From Lentimicrobium sp. (lineage in GTDB: Bacteria; Bacteroidota; Bacteroidia; Bacteroidales; Lentimicrobiaceae): a DNA stretch of 48,932 nucleotides. Below the pieces are notes generated by a model that saw nothing but the letters and a program-made list of their open reading frames with translations, ran no database searches and was not told the origin of the DNA. The position numbers and the translations under genes are program-made. Shown here one piece after another: positions 1 through 7,499 of the stretch. Position 1 is the first letter of the stretch, and every line of letters begins with the position of its first letter. The stretch is from contig JAHYJC010000035.1 of the NCBI GenBank assembly GCA_019429275.1, forward strand, positions 1-48,932. Direction: 5' to 3'.

Positions 1-17
1 TTCTCGTATTCGTCCAT
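1..17 (-). CDS. Start of IS21-like transposase (partial, runs off left edge)
   Basis: A minus-strand ATG sits at 17-15 and reads M-D-E-Y-E before the window ends. The protein alone is too short to identify. The call rests on position: the ATG lies just inside a set of direct repeats (36-119) of the kind found at IS21-family ends, and IstA proteins start close to such repeats. Family assignment is inference. Confidence 0.35.
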
Positions 18-35
18 TTTTTATTTGAACAATAC

Positions 36-119
36 GAAAAAAATATGTCAAAGAACGATTTTTGAAAAAAGTGTCAACGATGTTGTGCTACGAAAAAAAG
101 TGTCAATTATGTTGTGCTA
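36..119. repeat. Terminal direct repeats of an IS21-like element
   Basis: Two 26-bp copies (65-90 and 94-119) differ only at two neighbouring bases. Each has an A-run, then GTGTCAA, then ATGTTGTGCTA. A third, weaker copy beginning ATGTCAA lies around 36-61. Multiple short repeats inside the ends are typical of the IS21 family. The outer tip of the element is probably near 120-126, but I cannot fix it without the other end. Confidence 0.5.
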
Positions 120-201
120 TTTATCAAATAAGCCTTAAAACGCAGTCGCCACACAAAGTAAAGTCACTTCCACGTATGGTATCAGATTTGGAATCCTTTA
201 C

Positions 202-209
202 TATTTTTG
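202..209 (+). promoter_or_regulatory. -7 element of the Pmp3-like gene
   Basis: TATTTTTG matches the Bacteroidota -7 consensus TAnnTTTG and lies 13 bp before the ATG at 223. I found no convincing -33 TTG at the usual distance. Confidence 0.4.
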
Positions 210-222
210 TAAAAAAAACCAT

Positions 223-381
223 ATGTCTTGTCTGCGTGTAATTCTGGCCATTGTTTTTCCACCGCTTGCAGTTATTGACCAGGGCTGTGGCTCTGTGCTG
301 ATTGTTCTGTTGCTCACACTTGCAGGATGGATTCCCGGTGTAATTGCGGCACTCATTATTCTGAACAGGGGGAGATATTAG
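223..381 (+). CDS. Pmp3/YqaE family small membrane protein
   Basis: This 52-residue protein is almost entirely two hydrophobic helices joined by a short turn. Family hallmarks are visible: an N-terminal helix running into FPPLAV, then a second helix containing LAGWIPGVIAA and a short polar tail NRGRY. Pmp3/YqaE (UPF0057) proteins are tiny inner-membrane proteins linked in plants, yeast and bacteria to salt, cold and membrane-potential stress; their molecular role is unclear. The usual CxDIxxxxxxxxFPP motif is partly altered here, because the N-terminus is MSCLRVILAIVFPP. The gene stands alone between the IS end and a converging TPR gene, behind its own -7 element. It is short enough to be missed by gene callers with a 60-codon cutoff. 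Confidence 0.85.
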   Translation: MSCLRVILAIVFPPLAVIDQGCGSVLIVLLLTLAGWIPGVIAALIILNRGRY

Positions 382-435
382 TCTAATTACTAATTATACA
401 TCAGTTCCATAATTTATGGAATAGATAAAAAAACA

Positions 436-453
436 GGCCACCTTCTGGTGGCC
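436..453 (-). terminator. Rho-independent terminator of the TPR gene
   Basis: A 7-bp GC-rich stem, GGCCACC/GGTGGCC, has a TTCT loop. On the minus strand it is followed by a T-run (the A-run at 427-434), placing it about 30 bp past the stop codon of the TPR gene. Confidence 0.85.
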
Positions 454-483
454 CGATTTCATAAATTCTTATTCCTTAACAGA

Positions 484-1461
484 TCAGCTGCATTTCAAAA
501 CAGTTTTTATCTGATAATTTGCTGATTCAGCCAAAGGACCGATGGCAGCCTTTTTAAATGATGCACAAGCGTCGTCGATAGAACCTTTCCCAGCTTGAGC
601 CGTTCCTATTTCAAAATGGAACCGGGCTTGTTTACCTGGAGTATCACCGTCAAGTTCTATTCCTTTAAGAGCGCTGGCTATGGCTTCGTCGAATTTCGAA
701 AGTTTGTTGAATGAAAGTGCATATAGGTAATAAGCTTCAGCATTATTCTGAACGTATTTCAATGATTCGTCGAGCAAAGAAACTGTCTTTTCGAAATCGT
801 TCTTTTTGAATGCTCCGTTGGCACTGTTTATAAAGTTATCGCTCATAAACTTGCTTGCCTGCTCCACTGTTTTTTCGTCGTTGATTTTTGTGCCGGTTTC
901 AATGGCTTTATCCATGGCAATGCGCAGATCATCAGTTTTATTCTGCTTGTTGTAAACCAGACCTTTGCTGAGCCATGCGCCGGCAAAATCGGGATAAAAT
1001 TCAAGCGCTTTATCAAATGAAGCAAGAGCTTCGTCGTATTTTTCCGCTTTGTATTCACCATTTCCCTTTACGCGATAAAGCTTTGGGAGTAACTCTTCGA
1101 CTTTCCCTTTAATTCCGTCATCATTAAACTGAACTGCATAGGAATGAGCCTGCTCAAAATTGGAGATGGCTTCATCTACTTTTTTATCTTTATAGAGAGA
1201 TGTAGCAAAATTATACTGTAAAAGTGGAATTTGCTGTTTTGATAAATTTAATACTTCAGCGGCGTCTGGTCCGGCTTTCTCAGCAATATCAGCGGCCTCA
1301 AGCAAGGCCTGAATTGCCTTTGGCATATCAGTAGCTGCAAGTCCAACACCTGTATTATATGCATTTGTTGCTTCTTCAACGGTTTGAGCAGGAGCAATTT
1401 TCACACCATTTACGGTAACTATCAGTATAACTACCAAAAGGAATTTTTTAAACTTTTTCAT
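484..1461 (-). CDS. Secreted tetratricopeptide-repeat protein
   Basis: The protein has 325 residues from the ATG at 1461. An upstream in-frame extension exists but would bury the signal peptide, which is clear from MKKFKKF and a hydrophobic stretch ending near APAQ. The mature part is built of TPR-like helical pairs; good matches are around YDEALASFDKALEFYPDFAGAW and the segments with AEAYYLYALSFNKLSKFDEA. TPRs mediate protein-protein contacts; no catalytic domain is visible. It is most likely periplasmic or surface associated. The gene is monocistronic, with a terminator at 436-453 and a possible minus-strand -7 element (CAAAAGTA on the plus strand at 1494-1501). Two short Cys/Lys-containing residues close the C-terminus (KCS). 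Specific function is unknown. Confidence 0.8.
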   Translation of the reverse strand: MKKFKKFLLVVILIVTVNGVKIAPAQTVEEATNAYNTGVGLAATDMPKAIQALLEAADIAEKAGPDAAEVLNLSKQQIPLLQYNFATSLYKDKKVDEAISNFEQAHSYAVQFNDDGIKGKVEELLPKLYRVKGNGEYKAEKYDEALASFDKALEFYPDFAGAWLSKGLVYNKQNKTDDLRIAMDKAIETGTKINDEKTVEQASKFMSDNFINSANGAFKKNDFEKTVSLLDESLKYVQNNAEAYYLYALSFNKLSKFDEAIASALKGIELDGDTPGKQARFHFEIGTAQAGKGSIDDACASFKKAAIGPLAESANYQIKTVLKCS

Positions 1462-1791
1462 TTCGTTTGAATTAATTTTAATAACTGAGCTCGCAAAAGT
1501 AAACAAATATGATTCCAAAAAAGTTGGTGGAATAGAAAATTTACAAGTTTTTGGAAAGCTATTCTCTTAATTAACTGAATATTATATATTTGAATGCTTT
1601 CATGTGAAATTCTGTGAAAAATTATCCTCAATAAATTTTCACACTTCTAAAAATTATGGAGTTTACATATTGTAATTCCGGCTTACCTATTGCTTTCTAC
1701 CCAACCTGGCTTAAATTGATAATAAATAAATACCAACAGGGTTGCTACATTAAATTTTATTATACATTTGCATTGCAAAAAATTATTTAAT
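1462..1791. other. Divergent intergenic region with an inverted repeat
   Basis: This AT-rich region separates the TPR gene from the gene at 1792. It holds a possible minus-strand -7 element at 1494-1501, an inverted repeat TGTGAAAAATT (1613-1623) / AATTTTCACA (1634-1643) with a 10-nt loop and one bulged A, and the promoter at 1742-1770. No ORF of interest was seen. Confidence 0.5.
1742..1770 (+). promoter_or_regulatory. Bacteroidota-type promoter for the 1792 operon
   Basis: TTG (1742-1744), an 18-bp spacer, and TACATTTG (1763-1770) match the TTG/TAnnTTTG consensus. The TTG at 1768 lies inside this -7 box, which argues against it as a start codon and supports the ATG at 1792. Confidence 0.7.
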
Positions 1792-2391
1792 ATGAAAAGT
1801 TCAATCATCAAGGTCATTCTGGCGATAGTTGTGATCGTATTAGGCTATCTGCTATACTCTTCCATTATGAAACCTATTGAGTTTCAGAAAGAACTGGCAA
1901 CCAGAAATACTCAGATTGCCAACAAACTGAAAGACATAAGATCGGCCCAGATCTTCTACAAGCAGTTTAACAATGCCTATACTTCAAGTTTCGACACTTT
2001 GTTCGATTTTCTCAGAAAAGGTCAGATTCCGGTGGTTAAAATGATTCCTGATCCAAATGATACCACTTACTCTCGTTCAATCAGCGACACAATCGGATTT
2101 ATAGGAATCTCAGACTCATTATTTGGCAAACGCACCAATTTCAAAATGGAAGACCTTGCCATCATCCCATTCTCCGAAGGCCGGAAATTTGAAATGAGCA
2201 CAGCCAAAGTTGATAAAGGAGGTGTAATGGTTCCTGTTATTGAAATTCTTGTACCCTATGAATTTTATCTTTCTGACTTGCCCGAGCAGGACATAGTCAA
2301 CTTGAAAGCGATCCAGAAAAACATGAACAGATATCCCGGGATACGTTTGGGTTCTCTTACCGAAGCCACAACCGACGGTAACTGGGAATAG
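1792..2391 (+). CDS. Hypothetical membrane-anchored protein
   Basis: The protein has 199 residues. I do not recognise a named family. The N-terminus is a single hydrophobic segment (about residues 5-25, IIKVILAIVVIVLGYLLYSS) with a short basic start, so it is probably a one-pass protein with its bulk in the periplasm. The next section (residues 30-60) is a charged helix ending in a run resembling the pseudopilin-like AQIFYKQFNNAYTSSFD pattern; the rest looks globular. The start is the ATG at 1792 because an upstream TTG lies in the promoter. It is followed 15 bp later by the DUF3822 gene and rsmD and is probably co-transcribed with them. Confidence 0.65.
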   Translation: MKSSIIKVILAIVVIVLGYLLYSSIMKPIEFQKELATRNTQIANKLKDIRSAQIFYKQFNNAYTSSFDTLFDFLRKGQIPVVKMIPDPNDTTYSRSISDTIGFIGISDSLFGKRTNFKMEDLAIIPFSEGRKFEMSTAKVDKGGVMVPVIEILVPYEFYLSDLPEQDIVNLKAIQKNMNRYPGIRLGSLTEATTDGNWE

Positions 2392-2406
2392 ATTAAATTG
2401 TTAAAT

Positions 2407-3297
2407 ATGTTGGGTGATCATATTAAAAAGGTTTCGTCCTACGACCGTTTATTTGATCAGGCCCACACAAGACAATACAACCTGTCCATCCGGCTTAATC
2501 CGGATGGACTTTCTTTTTCGGTTTATTCAATTCCCCACAAAAAATATATTGCACTTGAATCATTCAGGTTTCCCGAGACATTTCAAATGCATGGTGGAGC
2601 CCTGGCTATCTCGGTTTACCTGGATCAGATTGCAAAAACCATTGACGAGAAATCATGGTTGCTTTCTGAATTCAAAAATCGCATCGTCATATACAACACC
2701 AAAATCTACACACTGATACCTGAACCACTTTTCAATGCTCATAAAATCATAACTTATCTCGGATTTGTTCATAAAATAGGAGATGGAGATACAGTTCTGA
2801 CATCAAAATTTCAGACACCCGACTCCCGCATCGTTTTCGGAATAAATAGCACTATTTACAAAGAAATCAATTCATGGTTTAACAATCCGGCATTGATACA
2901 TCATGCCGGTGCTTTAATTGAATCTGTGCTTCCTGCGTTTAAACATTCTGATACAGGGAATCCTGTTTTCTTAAACATCACCAATAAATTGATAGATATT
3001 ATTGTTTTACGAAACAATAATCTGAATTTCGTCAATTCCTTTGAATGGAGGGCATCGACAGATATTGTTTACTTTCTGCTTTTTGTGCTCGACCAACTTT
3101 CAATGAATCCCGGCAAAGTCAATGTTTATTTATCAGGAGAAATTGATGAAAATGATGAAAATCATCAACTGCTTTCAAAATACATTCGTAATTTGGAATT
3201 TCTTTCGCATAATGAGCCCCACACCAGGGGTTATGCGCTTGAATTGATTGCATCACATAAATATTACGAACTACTGAACCCTGCCTTATGCGAATAA
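2407..3297 (+). CDS. DUF3822 family protein
   Basis: The protein has 296 residues from the ATG at 2407; a TTG three codons upstream is possible but less likely. The N-terminal phrase QYNLSIRLNPDGLSFSVY and the overall layout match DUF3822, a Bacteroidota family with a distant actin/ASKHA-like fold (two related halves, around residues 20-150 and 155-290). Its role is not established. Family members commonly sit directly upstream of rsmD, as here, where the two reading frames overlap by 10 bp. That coupling suggests a link with ribosome maturation, which is an inference from context only. No signal peptide or membrane segment is present, so it should be cytoplasmic. Confidence 0.8.
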   Translation: MLGDHIKKVSSYDRLFDQAHTRQYNLSIRLNPDGLSFSVYSIPHKKYIALESFRFPETFQMHGGALAISVYLDQIAKTIDEKSWLLSEFKNRIVIYNTKIYTLIPEPLFNAHKIITYLGFVHKIGDGDTVLTSKFQTPDSRIVFGINSTIYKEINSWFNNPALIHHAGALIESVLPAFKHSDTGNPVFLNITNKLIDIIVLRNNNLNFVNSFEWRASTDIVYFLLFVLDQLSMNPGKVNVYLSGEIDENDENHQLLSKYIRNLEFLSHNEPHTRGYALELIASHKYYELLNPALCE

Positions 3298-3836
3298 TAA
3301 GCGGAACTCACAAAAGCAGGCAGATACATGCACCCAAAAACCTGCCTGTAAGACCTACTACTGACATTGCCAAAGAAGCGCTTTTCAACATCCTGATAAA
3401 TAATTTCGATCTTGAAGACGTTCAGGTGCTTGATTTGTTTGCCGGCACTGGAAATATAACTTATGAATTTGCCAGTCGGGGGGCTTTGGGTGTAACCAGT
3501 ATTGATAAAGATCTGAGGTGTGTGAATTTTATCAGAAAAACCGCTATGGACCTCGGCTTCGAAGCTATTCTCTCCTTCCGTTCTGACGCCTTCAGATTTT
3601 TGAAAAACAGTGAGAATACTTATGATATTATTTTTTGTGACCCTCCTTATGAACTGGAAGGCATTGAAGAAATTCCGGTTTCTGTATTCGAAAGAAGACT
3701 TTTAAAAGATGAGGGCTGGCTGATTCTGGAACATTCGAGAGATTATGATTTCAGCAAATTACCCGGTTTCCTTCAACAAAGGAAATACGGAAAAGTAAAT
3801 TTCAGTATTTTCAAAGAAAATACTGAAGAAGCTTAA
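3288..3836 (+). CDS. rsmD: 16S rRNA (guanine966-N2)-methyltransferase
   Basis: The 182-residue length is right for RsmD, which methylates G966 of 16S rRNA using S-adenosylmethionine. It opens with MRIISGTHKSRQI, the typical RsmD start, followed by VRPTTDIAKEALFNIL. The SAM-binding loop D-L-F-A-G-T-G-N begins at residue 49, and the catalytic DPPY tetrad is at 118-121. The start codon overlaps the end of the DUF3822 gene by 10 bp, implying translational coupling. The gene converges on coaD, as in several Bacteroidota and in many other bacteria where rsmD and coaD are neighbours. Confidence 0.95.
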   Translation: MRIISGTHKSRQIHAPKNLPVRPTTDIAKEALFNILINNFDLEDVQVLDLFAGTGNITYEFASRGALGVTSIDKDLRCVNFIRKTAMDLGFEAILSFRSDAFRFLKNSENTYDIIFCDPPYELEGIEEIPVSVFERRLLKDEGWLILEHSRDYDFSKLPGFLQQRKYGKVNFSIFKENTEEA

Positions 3837-3902
3837 TCTGTTGAATTAAATATTATAGCGAACACAAAAAATTCTGGCAGATAACCCTGAATATTCGCAC
3901 AA

Positions 3903-4373
3903 TTACATTACTGCCGGTAATTCCACGGCATCAGGTATAAACAGGCTCACATCACCGCCATTTTTATAAACATCCCTCACAATTGATGAATTGATTGATG
4001 TGTACTCTGGCGTAGTTAATAAAAATACGGTCTCAATGGAAGGGTTAAGTTTTTTATTGACCTGCCCAACTGTTCTTTCAAATTCAAAATCGGCAGAAGT
4101 TCTAAGTCCGCGCAATAAATATCCTGCTGATATTTCCCGACAGAAATCAACAGTAAGCCCCGAATAACTCAAGACCTTTATTTTAGGTTCACCTTCAAAT
4201 ACTTTTGTTATCCATTTCATGCGATCTTCAACAGAGAAATAGCCTTTCTTTTCAATGTTGATTCCCACTGCAACAATAATTTCATCAAAAAGCGGAAGTG
4301 CCCGTCTGATGATATTTTCATGACCTCGGGTGATCGGATCGAAGGATCCCGGAAACATTGCACGTTTTACCAT
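3903..4373 (-). CDS. coaD: Phosphopantetheine adenylyltransferase
   Basis: CoaD transfers AMP from ATP to 4'-phosphopantetheine, the penultimate step of coenzyme A synthesis. The 156-residue length is standard. The nucleotidyltransferase signature is at the N-terminus (AMFPGSFDPITRGHENII; the (T/H)xGH motif is TRGH), and the second ATP-binding motif SINSSIVR lies near residues 126-133. Substrate-binding blocks LLRGLR and TVFLLTTPEY are also present. The protein is cytoplasmic. A candidate minus-strand -7 element (CAAAAATA on the plus strand, 4390-4397) precedes it. The NUDIX gene upstream is on the same strand with a 41-bp gap. Confidence 0.96.
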   Translation of the reverse strand: MVKRAMFPGSFDPITRGHENIIRRALPLFDEIIVAVGINIEKKGYFSVEDRMKWITKVFEGEPKIKVLSYSGLTVDFCREISAGYLLRGLRTSADFEFERTVGQVNKKLNPSIETVFLLTTPEYTSINSSIVRDVYKNGGDVSLFIPDAVELPAVM

Positions 4374-4414
4374 AATCGGATTGTTTTAACAAAAATAATC
4401 AATTGCACTCTATT

Positions 4415-5044
4415 TTAACCTCTCAATTGAATATCAGACTGTAAAAGATCATGTAAAGAAGCATAGGTACTTCTTAATATCTTCCCCAACTGTTCAGTTT
4501 CAAACCATGCTACTTCCGTTATTCCTTCATCCTGCTGGGGAACAAGAGGACCATCTGTGCTGCAATGCATGGCAAACCAGTATGTTCGTTTCAACACACG
4601 TTTGCCTTTATGTTCATACATATGAAAAGTAGAAGGCAATTCGCAACCCAGTTCAATGCCCGAAACACCTGTTTCCTCCATGACTTCTCGTATTGCGGCT
4701 TCAGAATGACTTTCGCCCTTTTCAATTTTTCCTTTTGGTAAATCCCATTTACCAAACCTGTAGATGAACAATCGCTTTCCCTCAGCATTTTTAACAATTC
4801 CACCGGCTGCTTCAAGATACCAAAATAATGATATAAACTCATCCAACAATTTTTTGGCATTACTATTGTTAAATAGCATAATTGACTGAATTGGATTTGA
4901 TAAATTCGTAAACTCTCTGACAGCCTCTTTAATGGATTTGGATCCTGAGACTTCAATTCTTATTAATGGTAAGTCCATAAGATGACTTTCATCAGGATTT
5001 CCCATTAAGATAAGTGGTTTATCATTTATAAAAACTTTGTACAT
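4415..5044 (-). CDS. NUDIX hydrolase
   Basis: The protein has 209 residues from the ATG at 5044 (MYKVFINDKPLIL, a start seen in Bacteroidota homologues). A longer open frame to 5158 would overlap pyrE heavily and has no domain content. The first ~70 residues form a small N-terminal domain. The NUDIX box GX5EX7REVMEETGV follows around residues 105-127, with the usual FGKWDLPKGK lead-in. These enzymes cleave nucleoside diphosphates linked to another group; the DLPKGKIEKGE wording is reminiscent of Ap4A/nucleotide-polyphosphate hydrolases, but the substrate cannot be read from sequence. It is divergent from pyrE with only 7 bp between start codons. Confidence 0.85.
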   Translation of the reverse strand: MYKVFINDKPLILMGNPDESHLMDLPLIRIEVSGSKSIKEAVREFTNLSNPIQSIMLFNNSNAKKLLDEFISLFWYLEAAGGIVKNAEGKRLFIYRFGKWDLPKGKIEKGESHSEAAIREVMEETGVSGIELGCELPSTFHMYEHKGKRVLKRTYWFAMHCSTDGPLVPQQDEGITEVAWFETEQLGKILRSTYASLHDLLQSDIQLRG

Positions 5045-5047
5045 TTG
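5040..5047 (+). promoter_or_regulatory. -7 element of pyrE inside the NUDIX start
   Basis: TACATTTG matches TAnnTTTG and overlaps the first codon of the divergent NUDIX gene. It ends only 4 bp before the pyrE ATG, so the mRNA would be leaderless or nearly so. The -33 region (around 5015-5020) is a poor match. Confidence 0.4.
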
Positions 5048-5051
5048 CCGC

Positions 5052-5693
5052 ATGAATAAGAATGAGTCATTAGCACAAGATACTGCGGAGTTTTTATTGC
5101 AAATAAAGGCAATAAAACTGGATGCAAACAATCCATTTACATGGACATCGGGCATCAAATCTCCTATATATTGCGATAACCGTAAAATATTATCCTACCC
5201 AAAGATACGTACTTTTATCAGGCAGGAATTTGTTAAAATGATCAACGATGAATTCGGTGATATCGATCTGATTGCAGGCGTTGCTACCGGTGCAATTGCC
5301 CATGGTGTACTCGTAGCCCAGGATCTTGGGGTTCCTTTTGTTTATGTCAGATCTTCCAAAAAAGAGCATGGCATGGAAAATCTGATCGAAGGTGTTGTTG
5401 ATTCCGGGCAGTCAGTGGTTGTGGTCGAAGATCTTGTTTCGACCGGAAATAGCAGCCTGAATGCGGTTGCTGCACTCCGCGAAGCCGGATGCAATGTAAA
5501 AGGAATGGTAGCAATTTTTACCTACGGACTGAAGTCGGCTGTCGCAAAATTTAAGACAGACAATTGCCCGCTGTTCACACTTACCAATTATGATCAATTG
5601 ATCAAACACGCCTTGACCAAGAGTTACATCAAGGATTCAGACCTTCAATCGCTTATCAAGTGGCGCGAAAACCCTGAAGCCTGGGGAAAATAA
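5052..5693 (+). CDS. pyrE: Orotate phosphoribosyltransferase
   Basis: PyrE joins orotate to PRPP to give OMP in de novo pyrimidine synthesis. The protein has 213 residues from the ATG at 5052, a normal length. The PRPP-binding signature VVVVEDLVSTGNSS is at residues 122-135. Orotate-site segments TWTSGIKSPIYCDNR and FVYVRSSKKEHG are intact. The enzyme is cytoplasmic and dimeric in the family. The gene is followed 9 bp later by an SRPBCC-like gene with which it is probably co-transcribed. An earlier in-frame start (5037) exists, but it would precede the likely transcription start. Confidence 0.95.
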   Translation: MNKNESLAQDTAEFLLQIKAIKLDANNPFTWTSGIKSPIYCDNRKILSYPKIRTFIRQEFVKMINDEFGDIDLIAGVATGAIAHGVLVAQDLGVPFVYVRSSKKEHGMENLIEGVVDSGQSVVVVEDLVSTGNSSLNAVAALREAGCNVKGMVAIFTYGLKSAVAKFKTDNCPLFTLTNYDQLIKHALTKSYIKDSDLQSLIKWRENPEAWGK

Positions 5694-5702
5694 TCCGAAG
5701 CT

Positions 5703-6110
5703 ATGGCATCATTTACCAGCAATGCAGTCACCATTGCTAAAAGCAATGACTTTATCTATAATTTTCTGTGCGATTTCAGAAATTTTGAAAACTTAATGCC
5801 CGAACAGGTTTCAGGTTGGTCAACCGATGGAGAAAGTTGCTCTTTCACCATACAAAATATGGCAACCCTGGGCATGAAATTCAGGAACAAAACTCCAAAT
5901 AGTCTTCTTGATATTGAATCCGACGGAAAATCGCCCTTCCCCTTCACATTAGTCTGCAACATTTTGGAAACACATGAGCAAAACACTGAAGTTAAGATTT
6001 CACTTAACGCGGAACTTAGTCCAATGTTGATGATGATGGCTTCGAGGCCGCTTGGAAATTTTGTGAATATTCTGGCAGAAAAATTAAAAGAAGTTACTGA
6101 AAAAATGTAA
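5703..6110 (+). CDS. SRPBCC-like (START/polyketide cyclase fold) protein
   Basis: The protein has 135 residues, is cytoplasmic and has no signal peptide. The pattern resembles SRPBCC/START-like small-molecule-binding proteins: an N-terminal strand, a short helix with FIYNFLCDFRNFENLMPEQV, a middle of alternating strands, and a long C-terminal helix (GNFVNILAEKLKEVTEKM). The family binds hydrophobic ligands in a deep pocket; no ligand can be named here. It follows pyrE by 9 bp, a pairing I believe recurs in Bacteroidota, and converges on birA. A polymethionine stretch (MLMMMAS) just before the final helix is unusual but probably just hydrophobic packing. Confidence 0.7.
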   Translation: MASFTSNAVTIAKSNDFIYNFLCDFRNFENLMPEQVSGWSTDGESCSFTIQNMATLGMKFRNKTPNSLLDIESDGKSPFPFTLVCNILETHEQNTEVKISLNAELSPMLMMMASRPLGNFVNILAEKLKEVTEKM

Positions 6111-6145
6111 ACCTGCATTTAATATACTGAATACAATCCCTAGTG

Positions 6146-6907
6146 CTATAATTTTGATTCATCAGAAATAAAAGCAACCTCCTTCAGATCGCAGATAAAT
6201 TCACGTCCATCCAGTGCCTTGAGCCTGAGTTTTCCGAATAAACCTATCCCCTGAATGACAGCCCGTAAAGTTTCTCCATTGATCATAAACTGAGCCTCTT
6301 TGTTTAAAAGGTAAAGTTTGCTCAGGTATTGACTATTCAGTTGTTCCTGGCCCTCCTGTTTCAACTCTGCATAACTTTTCATCAGCAAGTCATGCCACTT
6401 TGTCAGCAAATGTTTTATGTCGTAAGTTTCACCGGTAATTTGTGATAAAGAAATTGCCATTGGAGCGTTTTTCCCAAAAGTAATCTGATTCACATTCAGG
6501 CCAAGTCCGGCAACTGTATTTGAAATGGTTTTCCCCGAAATACTGTTTCTGATCAGTAACCCTGCAATTTTCCTACGGTTAACATATATATCATTCGGCC
6601 ATTTGATTTCAGATTTCAATCCAGGGTCAAGCGTTTCTATAAGCCTGCAAACTGACACCGAAAGTAGCTTAGTAAGCGCAAACTGATCCTCAACAGGTAA
6701 AAATGAAGGATAAAGTATAACAGATGCGGTCAGGTTCATTCCTGGGTTACTGAGCCACTTGTTATCACCTAGTCCGGCTCCATCAGTTTGTTCGCCAGCA
6801 TAAATTACAGTTCCTTCCGGCAATTTCTCAGATCGTAAAAACTGTTCAGCCAAGGTGTTGGTTGAAGTTATTTTGTCGAAATAAATAAAATTATGCCGGA
6901 ATGTCAT
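6146..6907 (-). CDS. birA: Biotin--[acetyl-CoA-carboxylase] ligase, no HTH domain
   Basis: BirA activates biotin with ATP and transfers it to the carrier domain of biotin-dependent carboxylases. From the ATG at 6907 it has 253 residues, the monofunctional form without the DNA-binding domain. Visible motifs are the substrate loop start STNTLAE, the strand-loop KWPNDIYVNRRKIAGLLI (catalytic Lys in KWPND), and VAGLGLNVNQ. The biotinyl-AMP loop reads G-A-G-L-G-D-N-K-W (residues 43-51) where the family usually has GRGRxGxxW, so the arginines that hold the adenylate are absent. An upstream ATG at 6979 would add 24 residues without clear homology. The gene is divergent from rsfS. Confidence 0.88.
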   Translation of the reverse strand: MTFRHNFIYFDKITSTNTLAEQFLRSEKLPEGTVIYAGEQTDGAGLGDNKWLSNPGMNLTASVILYPSFLPVEDQFALTKLLSVSVCRLIETLDPGLKSEIKWPNDIYVNRRKIAGLLIRNSISGKTISNTVAGLGLNVNQITFGKNAPMAISLSQITGETYDIKHLLTKWHDLLMKSYAELKQEGQEQLNSQYLSKLYLLNKEAQFMINGETLRAVIQGIGLFGKLRLKALDGREFICDLKEVAFISDESKL

Positions 6908-7040
6908 GATAAATGTGCGATTCAGTTGAATAAACCCGTAATCTGGAAGGCGGTATAATTGTTGATTAATATTTTGCAAACGATTTAATTTCCGGCAAGA
7001 AGCCCCTTCCTTTCTGCCCGCTTTGAAACGTTTAAATGTT

Positions 7041-7048
7041 TAACTTTG
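7041..7048 (+). promoter_or_regulatory. -7 element of the rsfS-ftsH-cdsA-psd operon
   Basis: TAACTTTG matches TAnnTTTG and lies 24 bp before the rsfS ATG at 7073. The TTG at 7046 is inside this element, so it is not the start codon. The nearest TTTG upstream (7022-7025) is only 15 bp away, short of the usual spacing. Confidence 0.5.
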
Positions 7049-7072
7049 CAAAAATATAACAAAAAAAGGCCT

Positions 7073-7495
7073 ATGGCGATTAAAAAAGTCAAAACCGCAT
7101 CCGAAATGCTTGCTGAAATCATTTCAGTCGGGATTTTGGAAAAAAAAGGAGAAAAGGCAGTTAAAATTGATCTCAGAAAAATGAAAAATGCCGTTGCCGA
7201 TTTTTTTATTGTCTGCCACGGATTCTCAAGAGCTCAGGTTGAAGCCATCGCCGATTCTGTTCAATTGGAAGTTAAAAAATCAGTTGGACAAAATGTTTGG
7301 AAAAAAGAGGGTTTTGAAAATGCCGAATGGGTATTATTGGATTATGTTGATGTTGTGGTGCACATTTTTCAGGAAGATGCCAGAAAGTTTTACCGATTGG
7401 AAGACTTATGGGCTGATGCTGAAATAACAGAATGCAAACCGGCGCCACCGGTTAAAAAAAGAACTAAAAAAACTTCTGAGGGGACTACAGATTAA
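7073..7495 (+). CDS. rsfS: Ribosomal silencing factor RsfS
   Basis: RsfS (Iojap/DUF143 family) binds ribosomal protein uL14 and blocks joining of the 30S and 50S subunits, saving energy in poor conditions. The protein has 140 residues. Family features are visible: KAVKIDLRKMKNAVADFFIVCHGFSRAQVEAIADSV in the core (the usual DYFVI is DFFIV here), then WVLLDYVDVVVHIFQEDARKFYRLEDLW, the signature C-terminal block. The C-terminus is a short basic tail (KKRTKKTSEG), common in Bacteroidota members. It is the first gene of a tightly packed operon; ftsH starts 4 bp after its stop. Confidence 0.93.
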   Translation: MAIKKVKTASEMLAEIISVGILEKKGEKAVKIDLRKMKNAVADFFIVCHGFSRAQVEAIADSVQLEVKKSVGQNVWKKEGFENAEWVLLDYVDVVVHIFQEDARKFYRLEDLWADAEITECKPAPPVKKRTKKTSEGTTD

Positions 7496-7499
7496 TACG

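Noticed and set aside
6907-6979. Longer N-terminus for the biotin ligase
   Set aside because: The extra 24 residues have no match to the family start, while the ATG at 6907 begins just before the conserved strand FIYFDKITSTNT.
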